From assembly GCF_007858185.1 (NCBI RefSeq), contig NZ_VFES01000032.1:1-58991 (forward strand): DNA of 58,991 nucleotides, written 5' to 3'. The position numbers and the translations under genes are program-made. Positions 7,709-17,600 of the stretch are shown one piece after another. How positions within the stretch are numbered: the stretch's first letter is position 1; every line of letters starts with the position of its first letter. Below the pieces are notes generated by a model. That model was not told the origin of the DNA, searched no databases, and saw nothing but the letters and a program-made list of their open reading frames with translations. Source of the stretch: Pseudomonas grimontii (GTDB lineage: Bacteria > Pseudomonadota > Gammaproteobacteria > Pseudomonadales > Pseudomonadaceae).

Positions 7709-10700
7709 ATGAGAAGCGTCAACACACACAACACAAATATTGCACCACACCCTACCGCAACACACCTGAACGTACCGGCCACTGAACCGATGGTTTCAAA
7801 CGTGCTGAAAGCACTGGCGGTCAAAATGCACGCCGATCTTGGCGGCGCCAGCGCTCATTTCAGCCCGCCTGAGGCATCCACCGAACAACCTGTCCTGAGT
7901 GTCCTGGAACAACCCTCGCCGGCGAACCAGCCCAACCTTGCCGATCAAATCCTCTACCTGATGCATGCATCGAGCAGCCCCCTGGAAGACGCAGGGCTGG
8001 CCCAAGCAGTCGCTCATTTACTGGATCAGCCCAGCTATCAAGATGTACGCAAAACCTATGCCCAACTGATCAGCGACAGCCTGCAAGGCGCGGCGACAGT
8101 GGCGCATGGCGCCGCACACGCATTGTCGCGCAACCGGCGTGATCTTGCCCCAGACCCAGCGCAACCCACGGCCACCGAGGCGAATTCCTCGTCCCGTACA
8201 TTAGTGACCCAAGGCGACAGTGAACTGGCCTTGCTGTCGGCCAATGCACTGCTCGAACGCTATATCGCCATCGAGGAAAAACGCGCGCTCCCCGCGCAAG
8301 AAACCGTGTCCAATATCCCGCCCTTCTCAACCTTCGGCCTGGCATGGTCGAAGCTGTCCGCATTGCTCACCGGCGAACCCTTCAAAACCTTTGCAGCCAG
8401 CAAAGGGATCGACGTCACAACCGTGCGGATTTCCTTGCCATCGGGCACATTGAACTGCCTCAGCAATGGTGAGCCCGCGGTCTTTACGCTGACCGACAGG
8501 TCCGGCTGGGGCGCAATTGCTCCGCGAGTGCTGACGGCGGCAAAACAACTGACGCCACTCAAAGTCGCGACGATTGACTTTCCTGGCGCTAACAGTGCCC
8601 CTCTCGAACTCATCAGCCGTTTCTACCACGCAGACTTCGGCGAGAGCTCAAAGTCTCCACGCTTCTTTATCAACTTTCTGAATAAATATCGGACGTTTCA
8701 CTCGCTCCTTCCGGGCCGCGCCCCAGACAGTTTCAACTACAAAAAACAGACCGAGGCAATCCGCGCTGTCGGCGCAATGACCCCAGAGGAAATAACGGCC
8801 CTCACCGCGTCGCGCCCTTCGGATTATTCGGAGCAACTCAAACGCGGCGACAGTGCCTTGGCAAGGCTTTGCAGCCAGGCTCTGATCAACAACGTCGACA
8901 GGCTCAACCGCGACCAGGGTGAAATTTATGCTTCGATGGTTCACGACATCCCTGAGGACTCCACATTCTCAAAGGCCCAACAGCATTTTAAACACACGCT
9001 GAACACGGAGCCTTTTTCGCGATTTGCAGCGGACCAGTCCATCAACCTGGGGAGCATCTCAATTGATCCCATCAGTGGCGATCTGCATTGCATGGCCAAG
9101 GGGGATGACAAGGTTTTTAAATTAAACGACGCCTCAGGCTGGAAGCTGGCTTCAACCCAGGTCCTCAAAGCTGTCAGAGCGTTGGCCGCCGGATTGGATA
9201 GGCGCTGGAGCTACCCGGAACCCAACAGGGCATATCTGTTTGATGTGCTGGCCTTCTACGGTGAAAGCCCGGTTGTGGGCTCAACATTGGCCACGTTCAA
9301 TCAATGTGCCCGAATCAATCGCAACAATACGTTCACCGCGTTTGTAGACGGCGCAGCCGACCCTCGCGGCGACTATCGTCAGGCTCGTGAACGGCAACAA
9401 TCCGTCCTGAAGTCGCTGACTCCTGAGCCTCAACCACCTGCCGCAAAAAACATCGACGAGCGACGGTTGGTCGAGGCCTACGCCACAGAGCTTCTCAAGA
9501 CTGCAGATGGCGGCGATACGGCCTGGGTACGTGCGCCAGAGGGCTCAACGCTGGGCAAATGGCTGGAAATGTATCGCAGCCTCCTCGACCACCCGCTGGT
9601 AGCGGACTGGATGCGCGAACAAAAAATCGACCCGGCGCTCATCGAACTCACGCCGTCTACGGGGGAGTTGTTGATCCGCGACAAGGGCTCAGTAAGGGGC
9701 TTTTCATTGAACGATGGTTCCGACTGGAAAGACATTGCCCCTGTCCTCTTGAGCGTTGCCAACGTTATTGCCCCCGTCCCCGGTCAAAGCCTGCGCATCG
9801 CCCCTGGCAATGGTTTCATTGCCACGCCGTTTGAGGTGGTCGCCAACTTTTATGGCGAGCAGACGCCTTCCACGGCGGCCGACATTCGTATCAGGGTCGA
9901 TCAGTTGCGGCACAAAGGCACCTTTGATCCGCCTGCGCCAAACGATACGCTGCGGCCCGCCACGGCAAGAACGGCGGATGCGCTGGATAATCTGCACCGC
10001 CAGGCACACGTTTACAGCGGCGCCATCAACCGCTCGAGACGGGACAAGGCCGACTACAAAAACCTGATGACAACAGTCGCACAAGACTTGCCGAACCTGC
10101 GCGCGCAAGCAAAAAAATGGGCCGAGGCCCTGGTTCTCAAACTCACCGGTAAAACCGTCGATGCCGATACGATCTACCTCAATCGATTCCAAGGTTCCCA
10201 GAGCGCGAACACCATCACCGGCTGGGAGCATATGAACGAAGAGCCGACCTCTTCGCTGCGCCTGCCTGACGCGCTGTTACACAACTTTTCCGAGAACGAC
10301 GGGGTCCCCGGCAACCTTGATTCCGAAGCCGGCTTGTATACAGACGGCCCGGGTAAAAGCAAAAACGGCGGGTATGGCACTCATAACGAATTTAAGCTGT
10401 CACCTTCACAACTGATGCATGAAAGCTGGAAAACCGACTTTCAAGAACAGATCACCCAAAAACTCGACAATTTCTGGACCGAGCACGCTGATGACTATCG
10501 GGCGGCGGTCAAAGGCCAGTTTATTTTCAAGGCGCGAGAACAGTTGAAGGCCGCTGAACACGCCACACCGGCCGACCGGGCAGCGCTACCGGCGGAACAA
10601 CGCTTTACTCGCCAGGACTATGAACTGGTCATGAAAGCCGCTGCCAATGTCCCATTGGATGCACAGCAACAACTATCCCTTGAACAGATAAGGGCCCTCA

Positions 10701-13258
10701 GCCCGGCAAAACATGTCGTACGCGCACATACCTTCGACATCAACGGCCTCAAGGCCAACGACATCCTGCGCTTCACCGAGCTGGACGATGGCCAATACCG
10801 CTACCTCAAAGGGCGCCGGGACGGCCGCCAGATACTCTATATCCCTGGAAATAACCCGGATTTTTTACGCTTTGACTCGTTAGAGAGCATGGATAACTGG
10901 ATCGTCGATCAAGCCAAAAACCCTGACAGACGCAAGGCTCTGGCGTCTCATTTCGCCCAGTCCGATCGTCAGGACAGAGCGTCCGGCCCCGTGTCGAAAA
11001 CGATGCTGGAGCTGTTTGTTCCGTTGTATGGGCTGCTTGCGCCTGAAGATCGTTCGAAAGAAGGCATCGACACCTTGCTCGAGAAGCTCGCGACGGGCGC
11101 CGCAGACAACCTGGAAGGTATTCATATCGATCAGGGCAACTTCGTGATTCACGAGGACGTTTTCAGCACAGTGACGAAAGCCACCAGCCAGCGCATGCGT
11201 GCTGACGCGGACACCACCATCAAATCCAACAGTGAAGTCACCCGCGATACCTGGCTCAACGATCTGTCTGTTGCCGCCGGGTTACTGGCCAAACTGGCTC
11301 CGATTGCCGCTCCCGTAGCCGCAGCCGCCGTTATTACCAGCCTCGCGGAGGCGGCATTGGGGGCGGAAAAGTCCGATACGGGCGACACCGAAGCCGAACG
11401 AAGCGACGGCTCAAGCAAAATGCTGGATGGTGTGGTCAACGCGCTGTTCTCTTACAACGCTGCTGACGTTCCCGAAGACCCGTTTGCGCAGCCAACCGTC
11501 AGGCCCCTCGCGCGCCACGCTGTCCGCGAAACAGCCGGCGTGCTGGCGAACAGGGCGATCATCACCGAGGCTCACCTGCCCCTGCAACGCGAGCGCTTTT
11601 CCGACGGCACCACGGCTCTCGTGCTTGAACAACCAATGCCGCCCGATGCGTACACCGTGGCCCGCTCCGACGGGTTCGATCTGGTCGCTGGTGAAAAAGT
11701 CTATCGCTACGAATCCAGCGAACCGGGCCGGTTGACCGATCTGGCCAGCACGGAGCGTCCTGGCAGCCTGGACCGTTTCGAAGAGTTCTGCCCGGCCCCC
11801 ACGTCCGTCTCCGCAAGAGCGCGACGAGACACAAGTAGCCTGTGTTTCGTCAAATCCCTGGCTGACGTAACCGGGGATCAAGCCAAAGAACTACAGTCTC
11901 TGGAACATGTACGCCTGTACCCAGCAGCGCGAAAATCATTGTTCGACAGTAAGCGATTCGTGGTTGCAGAAAGACGCTTGAACCAAGTGGTCGAGACGGA
12001 GACGGGCAGTAAACTGGTGCCTGTTCCAGGCAAATCCTTCATCGAATACAAGTCAATCGTCACCGGCACTATCACCAAGGATGCCCGATTCGGCATGGTC
12101 GGAAGAACCGAAAGTGAATTCCTGCGTGACCAGACCTATGTCGTAAAACTGGGGAATATCAGCCGCATCTGTAAAGACTCCCGCGAACTCAGAGGCGTCG
12201 TCGTCACCAGTTCGGTAGCGGGTGATACGGCTCAATACCTGGTGATTGAGGCAGACACTGCGCAATTCTATAAGGCAAAAATCACTCCAGGGCAGACCGG
12301 CGAAGTGCGCTTCATCAAGTGTGACCTGAACGACTTCGATCTTGATCTGGTCAAGCAATACCGAGCCGAACGCTCTGCGCGCCAAAGCACCGCCGCCATG
12401 CCGATCGACGCCGATTTTGTCGCATTGCCACCACTCGATAAAGCCCTCACTGACTTGAAAAAGTCAGGCTACACAGCCCCGCAGATCAATGAACTGAAAA
12501 CCAAGCTGGCAAAAATGAGCAGCAGCCAAAAACGTGAGGCCGTGTACGAACTACAGGCCAGGGGGGCCATTGAGAAACAGGACATCGCACTGAAAACCGC
12601 CAAGGTTCGACCGCTGACCAAACCCCACAACTTCAATAAACTGTCGGTTTCGCAAAAAAACGAATTTTTTGCGACCCGTGCAAAGGAGTCGGTAACCCGA
12701 GCACTCAAGGCCACGGGGCTTGGCCCAAGCAACCTGGTGCGCTCCGCCGATGACCTGGCACGAGCACAGGCTGCGAGTGAGACCCTGGGATGGCTGCGAC
12801 TTACCCTCCCTCCCAGAGTGCCCGAGCGTGCGACGATGGTACTCAAGGCCGGCGTTGGAAACTGCAGCGAGATGAGCCTGTTGGCCAAAGACATGATCAA
12901 CAGCAGCGGCGGCAGAGCCTATGAATGGGCGGCCGGGACTGAACATGCATTTACGGTGGTGGGTGGCCCCGCAGAGCTCCCCGGCGCGACTGTCGACTTT
13001 TCCGGCCCCGAATGGCGTGACGCATGGATTGTCGATCCCTGGGCCGATATCGCATGCCCTGCCAGCCAGTACACCAGCAAACTGGACGAAGTCATGCGCC
13101 AATGGGAGGCCCAAGGAATGCAGATCGTGGGCAGCGGTGGCCCCACCGCACGGGAAAGCCCAACGAACCAAGCATGGCTGGATACCCTGATCAAAAAACC
13201 GAAAACCCCTTTCCCGCACGGCTACGAATCACCCACACCGGCCCTACGGGTTCGCTAG
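7709..13258 (+). CDS. Giant dermonecrotic-toxin-like protein 1
   Basis: 1849 residues with no signal peptide. Three diverged repeats of about 80 residues start near residues 207, 418 and 613 (STFGLAW, STFSKAQ, STLGKWL, each ending in a D-x-S-G/D-W block). A core resembling the DUF6543 'dermonecrotic toxin' domain spans about 790-1185 (KWAEALVLKLTG, LMHESWKTDF, SEVTRDTWLNDL). It is followed by a hydrophobic stretch rich in Ala and Leu that could enter a membrane. The C-terminus has a thiol-enzyme pattern: Cys1719 (GNCSEM), His1746 (EHAFTV) and Asp1776 (IVDPWAD). It is a paralogue of the protein at 14665-19152. The target and secretion route are unknown. The ATG at 7709 follows a weak GAGAAG site. 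Confidence 0.8.
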   Translation: MRSVNTHNTNIAPHPTATHLNVPATEPMVSNVLKALAVKMHADLGGASAHFSPPEASTEQPVLSVLEQPSPANQPNLADQILYLMHASSSPLEDAGLAQAVAHLLDQPSYQDVRKTYAQLISDSLQGAATVAHGAAHALSRNRRDLAPDPAQPTATEANSSSRTLVTQGDSELALLSANALLERYIAIEEKRALPAQETVSNIPPFSTFGLAWSKLSALLTGEPFKTFAASKGIDVTTVRISLPSGTLNCLSNGEPAVFTLTDRSGWGAIAPRVLTAAKQLTPLKVATIDFPGANSAPLELISRFYHADFGESSKSPRFFINFLNKYRTFHSLLPGRAPDSFNYKKQTEAIRAVGAMTPEEITALTASRPSDYSEQLKRGDSALARLCSQALINNVDRLNRDQGEIYASMVHDIPEDSTFSKAQQHFKHTLNTEPFSRFAADQSINLGSISIDPISGDLHCMAKGDDKVFKLNDASGWKLASTQVLKAVRALAAGLDRRWSYPEPNRAYLFDVLAFYGESPVVGSTLATFNQCARINRNNTFTAFVDGAADPRGDYRQARERQQSVLKSLTPEPQPPAAKNIDERRLVEAYATELLKTADGGDTAWVRAPEGSTLGKWLEMYRSLLDHPLVADWMREQKIDPALIELTPSTGELLIRDKGSVRGFSLNDGSDWKDIAPVLLSVANVIAPVPGQSLRIAPGNGFIATPFEVVANFYGEQTPSTAADIRIRVDQLRHKGTFDPPAPNDTLRPATARTADALDNLHRQAHVYSGAINRSRRDKADYKNLMTTVAQDLPNLRAQAKKWAEALVLKLTGKTVDADTIYLNRFQGSQSANTITGWEHMNEEPTSSLRLPDALLHNFSENDGVPGNLDSEAGLYTDGPGKSKNGGYGTHNEFKLSPSQLMHESWKTDFQEQITQKLDNFWTEHADDYRAAVKGQFIFKAREQLKAAEHATPADRAALPAEQRFTRQDYELVMKAAANVPLDAQQQLSLEQIRALSPAKHVVRAHTFDINGLKANDILRFTELDDGQYRYLKGRRDGRQILYIPGNNPDFLRFDSLESMDNWIVDQAKNPDRRKALASHFAQSDRQDRASGPVSKTMLELFVPLYGLLAPEDRSKEGIDTLLEKLATGAADNLEGIHIDQGNFVIHEDVFSTVTKATSQRMRADADTTIKSNSEVTRDTWLNDLSVAAGLLAKLAPIAAPVAAAAVITSLAEAALGAEKSDTGDTEAERSDGSSKMLDGVVNALFSYNAADVPEDPFAQPTVRPLARHAVRETAGVLANRAIITEAHLPLQRERFSDGTTALVLEQPMPPDAYTVARSDGFDLVAGEKVYRYESSEPGRLTDLASTERPGSLDRFEEFCPAPTSVSARARRDTSSLCFVKSLADVTGDQAKELQSLEHVRLYPAARKSLFDSKRFVVAERRLNQVVETETGSKLVPVPGKSFIEYKSIVTGTITKDARFGMVGRTESEFLRDQTYVVKLGNISRICKDSRELRGVVVTSSVAGDTAQYLVIEADTAQFYKAKITPGQTGEVRFIKCDLNDFDLDLVKQYRAERSARQSTAAMPIDADFVALPPLDKALTDLKKSGYTAPQINELKTKLAKMSSSQKREAVYELQARGAIEKQDIALKTAKVRPLTKPHNFNKLSVSQKNEFFATRAKESVTRALKATGLGPSNLVRSADDLARAQAASETLGWLRLTLPPRVPERATMVLKAGVGNCSEMSLLAKDMINSSGGRAYEWAAGTEHAFTVVGGPAELPGATVDFSGPEWRDAWIVDPWADIACPASQYTSKLDEVMRQWEAQGMQIVGSGGPTARESPTNQAWLDTLIKKPKTPFPHGYESPTPALRVR

Positions 13259-13359
13259 CCCGTTGCGCGCGTCACGCCACCGACCGTTTAGTTTCCGCGG
13301 GAGCCGGCGAAGCCCTGGAGGGTTCTATTGATTAAGGGGCTCAGCACTTGCCCGTCGAC

Positions 13360-13423
13360 GCAACCAGAGGTCGGTGACGACCTCAGGTTGCCTGGCGTGC
13401 CGGGTGCGATAAACCCGGCACGC
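13360..13423 (+). other. Twin hairpins between toxin 1 and patB
   Basis: Stem 1 is 13360-13391: GCAACC and GAGGTCG pair with CGACCTC and GGTTGC around loop GTGA, with one A:A mismatch. Stem 2 is 13395-13423: GCGTGCCGGGT pairs perfectly with ACCCGGCACGC around a 7-base loop. Neither has a clear T-tract, so they may be Rho-assisted 3' stabilisers of the toxin transcript or a structured leader of patB, which starts 49 bases later. Confidence 0.6.
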
Positions 13424-13471
13424 GGTTAGAATCGGCGCTCTGTCACAGGCCCTTTCAACCGCGAGCCCCCC

Positions 13472-14617
13472 ATGAGCTTTGATTTCGACACGATCCACCC
13501 CCGCCTCGGCACCGGCAGCACCAAGTGGAACCGCTACCCGGCCGATGTGTTGCCGATGTGGATCGCCGACATGGACATCGCCGCGCCGCCGGCCGTGCTG
13601 CAGGCCCTGCACGCGCGCCTCGACCAGCAGATTCTCGGCTACAGTGTGGCCGGCCCGGATGTACGCGAGGCCATCGTGGCCGACCTGTGGGCCAAGTACG
13701 CCTGGCGCGTGCAGCCCGACGACCTGCTGTTCCTGCCCGGCGTCGAACCGGGTTTCAACATGGCGCTCCACGCCTTCGTGCAGCCCGGCCAGCCGGTGGT
13801 GCTGCAAACCCCCAACTACCGCCCGATTCGCCTGGCGCCCGGCCACTGGAACCTGCCGCGTATCGAAGTGCCGTTCGAGTTGAGCAACGCTGAATACATC
13901 ACGCCAATGCCCGCCCTGCGCAAGGCCCTGAGCGGTGCCGGCGCATTGCTGCTGAGCAACCCGCACAACCCCATGGGCAAGGTCTTCCCCCGCGAGGAAC
14001 TGCTGGCCGTGGCCAATGCCTGCGTGGAACAGGGCGCGTTGATCATCAGCGACGAAATCCACGCCGAGCTGTGCTTCGACGGCCGTCGCCACATCCCCAC
14101 CGCCAGCCTCAGCCCTGAGATTGCCCAGCGCACCATCACGCTGATGTCGGCGAGCAAGGCCTACAACGTGGCCGGTTTGAAGACCTGCTTTGCCGTGATC
14201 CAGAACGCCGAGATTCGCGAGCGCTTCAACAACGCACGCTGCGGCATGGTCGACAGCGTCAGCCCCCTGGGCCTGGAAGCCACCCGCGCGGCCTACAGCC
14301 AGTGCGGCGCATGGCTCGACGCGCTGAAGCAGTACCTGCAAGCCAACCGCGACTACCTGCTCGACGCCGTGCAAACCCGCTTGCCCGGTGTGGTGATGCA
14401 TGCGCCGCAAGGCACGTTCCTGGCCTGGCTCGATTGCAGCGCCCTGGGCCTGGACGACCCGCAGCAGTTCTTCCTGGAGCAGGCCAAGGTCGGTTTAAGC
14501 GCGGGTATCGAATTCGGTGATGACAGCCAGCAGTTCGTGCGCCTGAACTTCGGCTGCCCACGGGCGCTGCTGGAAGAAGGCGTGCAACGCATGGAGCGCA
14601 GCTTACAAAACAGATGA
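13472..14617 (+). CDS. patB: PatB/MalY-type C-S lyase
   Basis: A 381-residue fold-type I PLP enzyme of the PatB/MalY cystathionine beta-lyase family. It cleaves C-S bonds of cystathionine or cysteine conjugates to a thiol, pyruvate and ammonia. Visible features are PMWIADMD near the N-terminus, SNPHNPMGKV, SDEIHAEL and the PLP lysine Lys229 in SASKAYNVAG. Length is normal for the family. It stands between two giant toxin paralogues, an unusual setting. Nothing in its sequence ties it to toxin function. The exact substrate cannot be told from sequence. Confidence 0.88.
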   Translation: MSFDFDTIHPRLGTGSTKWNRYPADVLPMWIADMDIAAPPAVLQALHARLDQQILGYSVAGPDVREAIVADLWAKYAWRVQPDDLLFLPGVEPGFNMALHAFVQPGQPVVLQTPNYRPIRLAPGHWNLPRIEVPFELSNAEYITPMPALRKALSGAGALLLSNPHNPMGKVFPREELLAVANACVEQGALIISDEIHAELCFDGRRHIPTASLSPEIAQRTITLMSASKAYNVAGLKTCFAVIQNAEIRERFNNARCGMVDSVSPLGLEATRAAYSQCGAWLDALKQYLQANRDYLLDAVQTRLPGVVMHAPQGTFLAWLDCSALGLDDPQQFFLEQAKVGLSAGIEFGDDSQQFVRLNFGCPRALLEEGVQRMERSLQNR

Positions 14618-14664
14618 GCATGGCGGGAACCGCAGGACCAGGTTTCTACACCCAGGCTTGATGC

Positions 14665-17600
14665 ATGCCCTTGATGGGGCAGTCGAGTTGTAGAACCTTT
14701 TGCAGAGCCCGTTATTCCATGATGCAATCAATCCGTAACATCGCCTCCGAGTATTCCTCAGGGACCTACGACGGGGAGGCTGGCCGGGGTCAACCGAGCG
14801 ACCGATCTACCCCCCTCGATCACCCAGCGCCGGGCCCCGGTTCACTATTCAACATACCGGCGCACTCCACCCTCGGGCGGTGGTTGAAGCAACTGGACAA
14901 TGCCCTGCGCACTCCCGACTTCAAGCAATGGATGAGGGCAAACGACATTTCACCGTCCAACGTCCAGTTTCATCCGGACACCCAGGCCCTGGACGTGATC
15001 ATCAATGGCCAGCCCCAAACCTTCACCTTGGACGATCACTCCGGCTTTGCCGCAGTCGCCGGGCCGCTGATACAAGCGGTACAGGCCCTCGGGTTCTGGC
15101 CACCGGCCAGCGGCACGCTGCTCAATTACCCGTTCAAACCGTACAACGTGGCCAGTGTCGAAGAGGTGTCGCAGTTCTATGGCGTGAGCCAATCCGACGC
15201 GCAGGCCGTCAGCGAAATGCTCCGAAGCCAGACGTTCCCCACGCTCCCCGGCACTGACCCTCGGCGAGGCGACGCAGCCCTGGCGGCACAACAGCGCATC
15301 GTCGGTGATATGCATGACCGGCATCAGCTCATGGAAGGCCTGGCCCGGGTGTTGATCGGCTTGCCTCCACCACCTGCCGCCATCCAGGCCATGGCCCGCG
15401 ACTTGAGCAGCAACAGCATCAACGTGTCCGCAGGTTCCTCCTACAGCCAGGCCTATCATCACGGCGAACCCGCTCGCGCCACCCTTGCGCAACTCCTGCA
15501 GACATCAGGCAAGCAACTGCCGAAAACCACCAATGAACTCAAGCGCCTGCTGCGCGAGCTCACCGCGCTCGGGCCGCCCAACCCTAACGTGGTGCACGAC
15601 AAAGCCCGGTATGAGGCCTTGATACTGGGCACATACGCGGCGCTGCCGAACGTGCGCGACGAGGCCAAAAAATGGGCGGAAGCAATCATCCTCAACCTGA
15701 CCGGGTTCACGGTGGATGCCAATACGGTGTTCTTGAACCGCTTTGGAAACGCGCAATCCACGACCTCGGCCACCGGTTGGGAGCACAGGGGCGAAGAGCC
15801 GATACGCTCGCAAGCCTTGCCGGATGCACTGCTCAGCAATTTCAATGAACAGGACGCGCTGCCGGGTGTACTTGACCAGGATGCGGGGTTGTACAAAGTC
15901 GGCGCCGGGTACAGTCAAAAAGGCGGTTACGGCGCCCATAACCAGTTCCCGCTCGCCCCTTCGGCGCTGATGCACGAAAGCTGGAAAACCAACTTTCAAC
16001 TACACATCACCGACAAACTGGAGCGTTTCTGGCAAGACCATGGTGCTGATTACCGTACCGCCCTGAAGGGTGAGTTTGTCGCCCAGGCACGCGCACAACT
16101 CAAGCACCATGAGCTGGCCTCAGCCGACGAACGTCAGCAACTGCCGGCGGAGCAACGCTTTACGGCGGATGACTATCGCCTCGTCATGGGCGCCGCCTCC
16201 AATCTGCCACTGGATAAACACAAACCCCTGACCGTCAAGCAGTTGCAGGCAACGGCGCCGGTAAAGGGCGCAGTGATAACCCATGTGTTTGACCTCAACG
16301 GTTTTCAATCAACTGACATCCTGCGTTTTAGCGGAAACGGTGGCGTACAGGTGCTCTATATCCCCGGCCACCAACCTGCGTTTCTTCGATTCGAGTCCCT
16401 TGAAAAAATGGACCAATGGGTCGCCGACCAGGGCAAGGATGCCGATAAAAGCCAGGCACTGGCGTCACATTTTTCGCTGCGGGACCGACAAGACAACGAC
16501 AGCGGTTTCTGGACCGATGTGAAAATGTTCTTCACCGCCGACGACACGCCGAACAAAGGTGTCGATACCGCCTTGAAATACCTGGGCAACGGGTATTGGG
16601 ACAATATCGAAGGGACGATTATCGACAGCGCCAATGTGCGTATCCTGGGCGACGTCTTCAGCGCCATGAGGGACGCTACCCGGCAGCGCATGACCAGCGA
16701 CGCGGACGTGATGATCAAATCCGACAGCGAGGTCACCCGCGACACCTGGCTGAACGACTTGACCGCCGCAGCGGGACTCGCGGCCAAATTTGCAGTGATT
16801 GCCGAGCCGATTGTCATCGGCGCAGCCTTGGCCAGCGCGATTGCAGAGACCGTAGTGGGTCTCGAAAAAACCAAGTCAGGTGATACCCAGGCAGAACGTC
16901 AGCAAGGTGCCTCCACCCTTCTGGACGGTATGCTCAACACGTTGTTTTCGGTGCTGGGTGGGGTCGGAAGCACGGAACATGAGGCCCTCGAGCGACCGTC
17001 CACGCTGTCGCTGCGCGACGAACTATTTGCCGACGGCCAACGCGCTCAGGTCATTGACCACCCCTTAAGCGAAAGCGCCTACACACTGCCCCGCGCCAAG
17101 GGTTACGACCTGGTGGACGGTGACGGCGTGTATCGCTACCTGAACGACAAACCCGGCGAGTTGAGCGACCTGGAATCGCTCAAGGGCAACGAGCCCCTGG
17201 ACACCTTCGAAGCGGTCTGCAGCGCCTCTTCGATCGGTCAGCGCGTGCGGCGTGCGGTCAGCGAGGATTGCTTCGCCAAGATCATCGCCAACCTTCCCAA
17301 GCCGGAGCAGCAGCTTCAGGCCATGGAGCATGTACGCCTATTCCCGTCCAAAGCCGGTGTCTTCAGCAAAAGCCGGCAGGTGATCTACGAAAAACGCGTG
17401 TACACCATGGCCGAAACGCAAGCGGGTTCACAGTTGATCCCGGTCGCCAATGCCAAGCGCATCATCTATAAAAACCGGGTGAGCGGCAAAATCATTGCCG
17501 ACCCGGGTTTTGGCTTCTACTCAGGCGCCGCCTCGGGGAAGCTTGCGCAGCAGACACGGGTGGTCAGGCTCAATAAGATCAGCAATAGCGTCGATGATCA

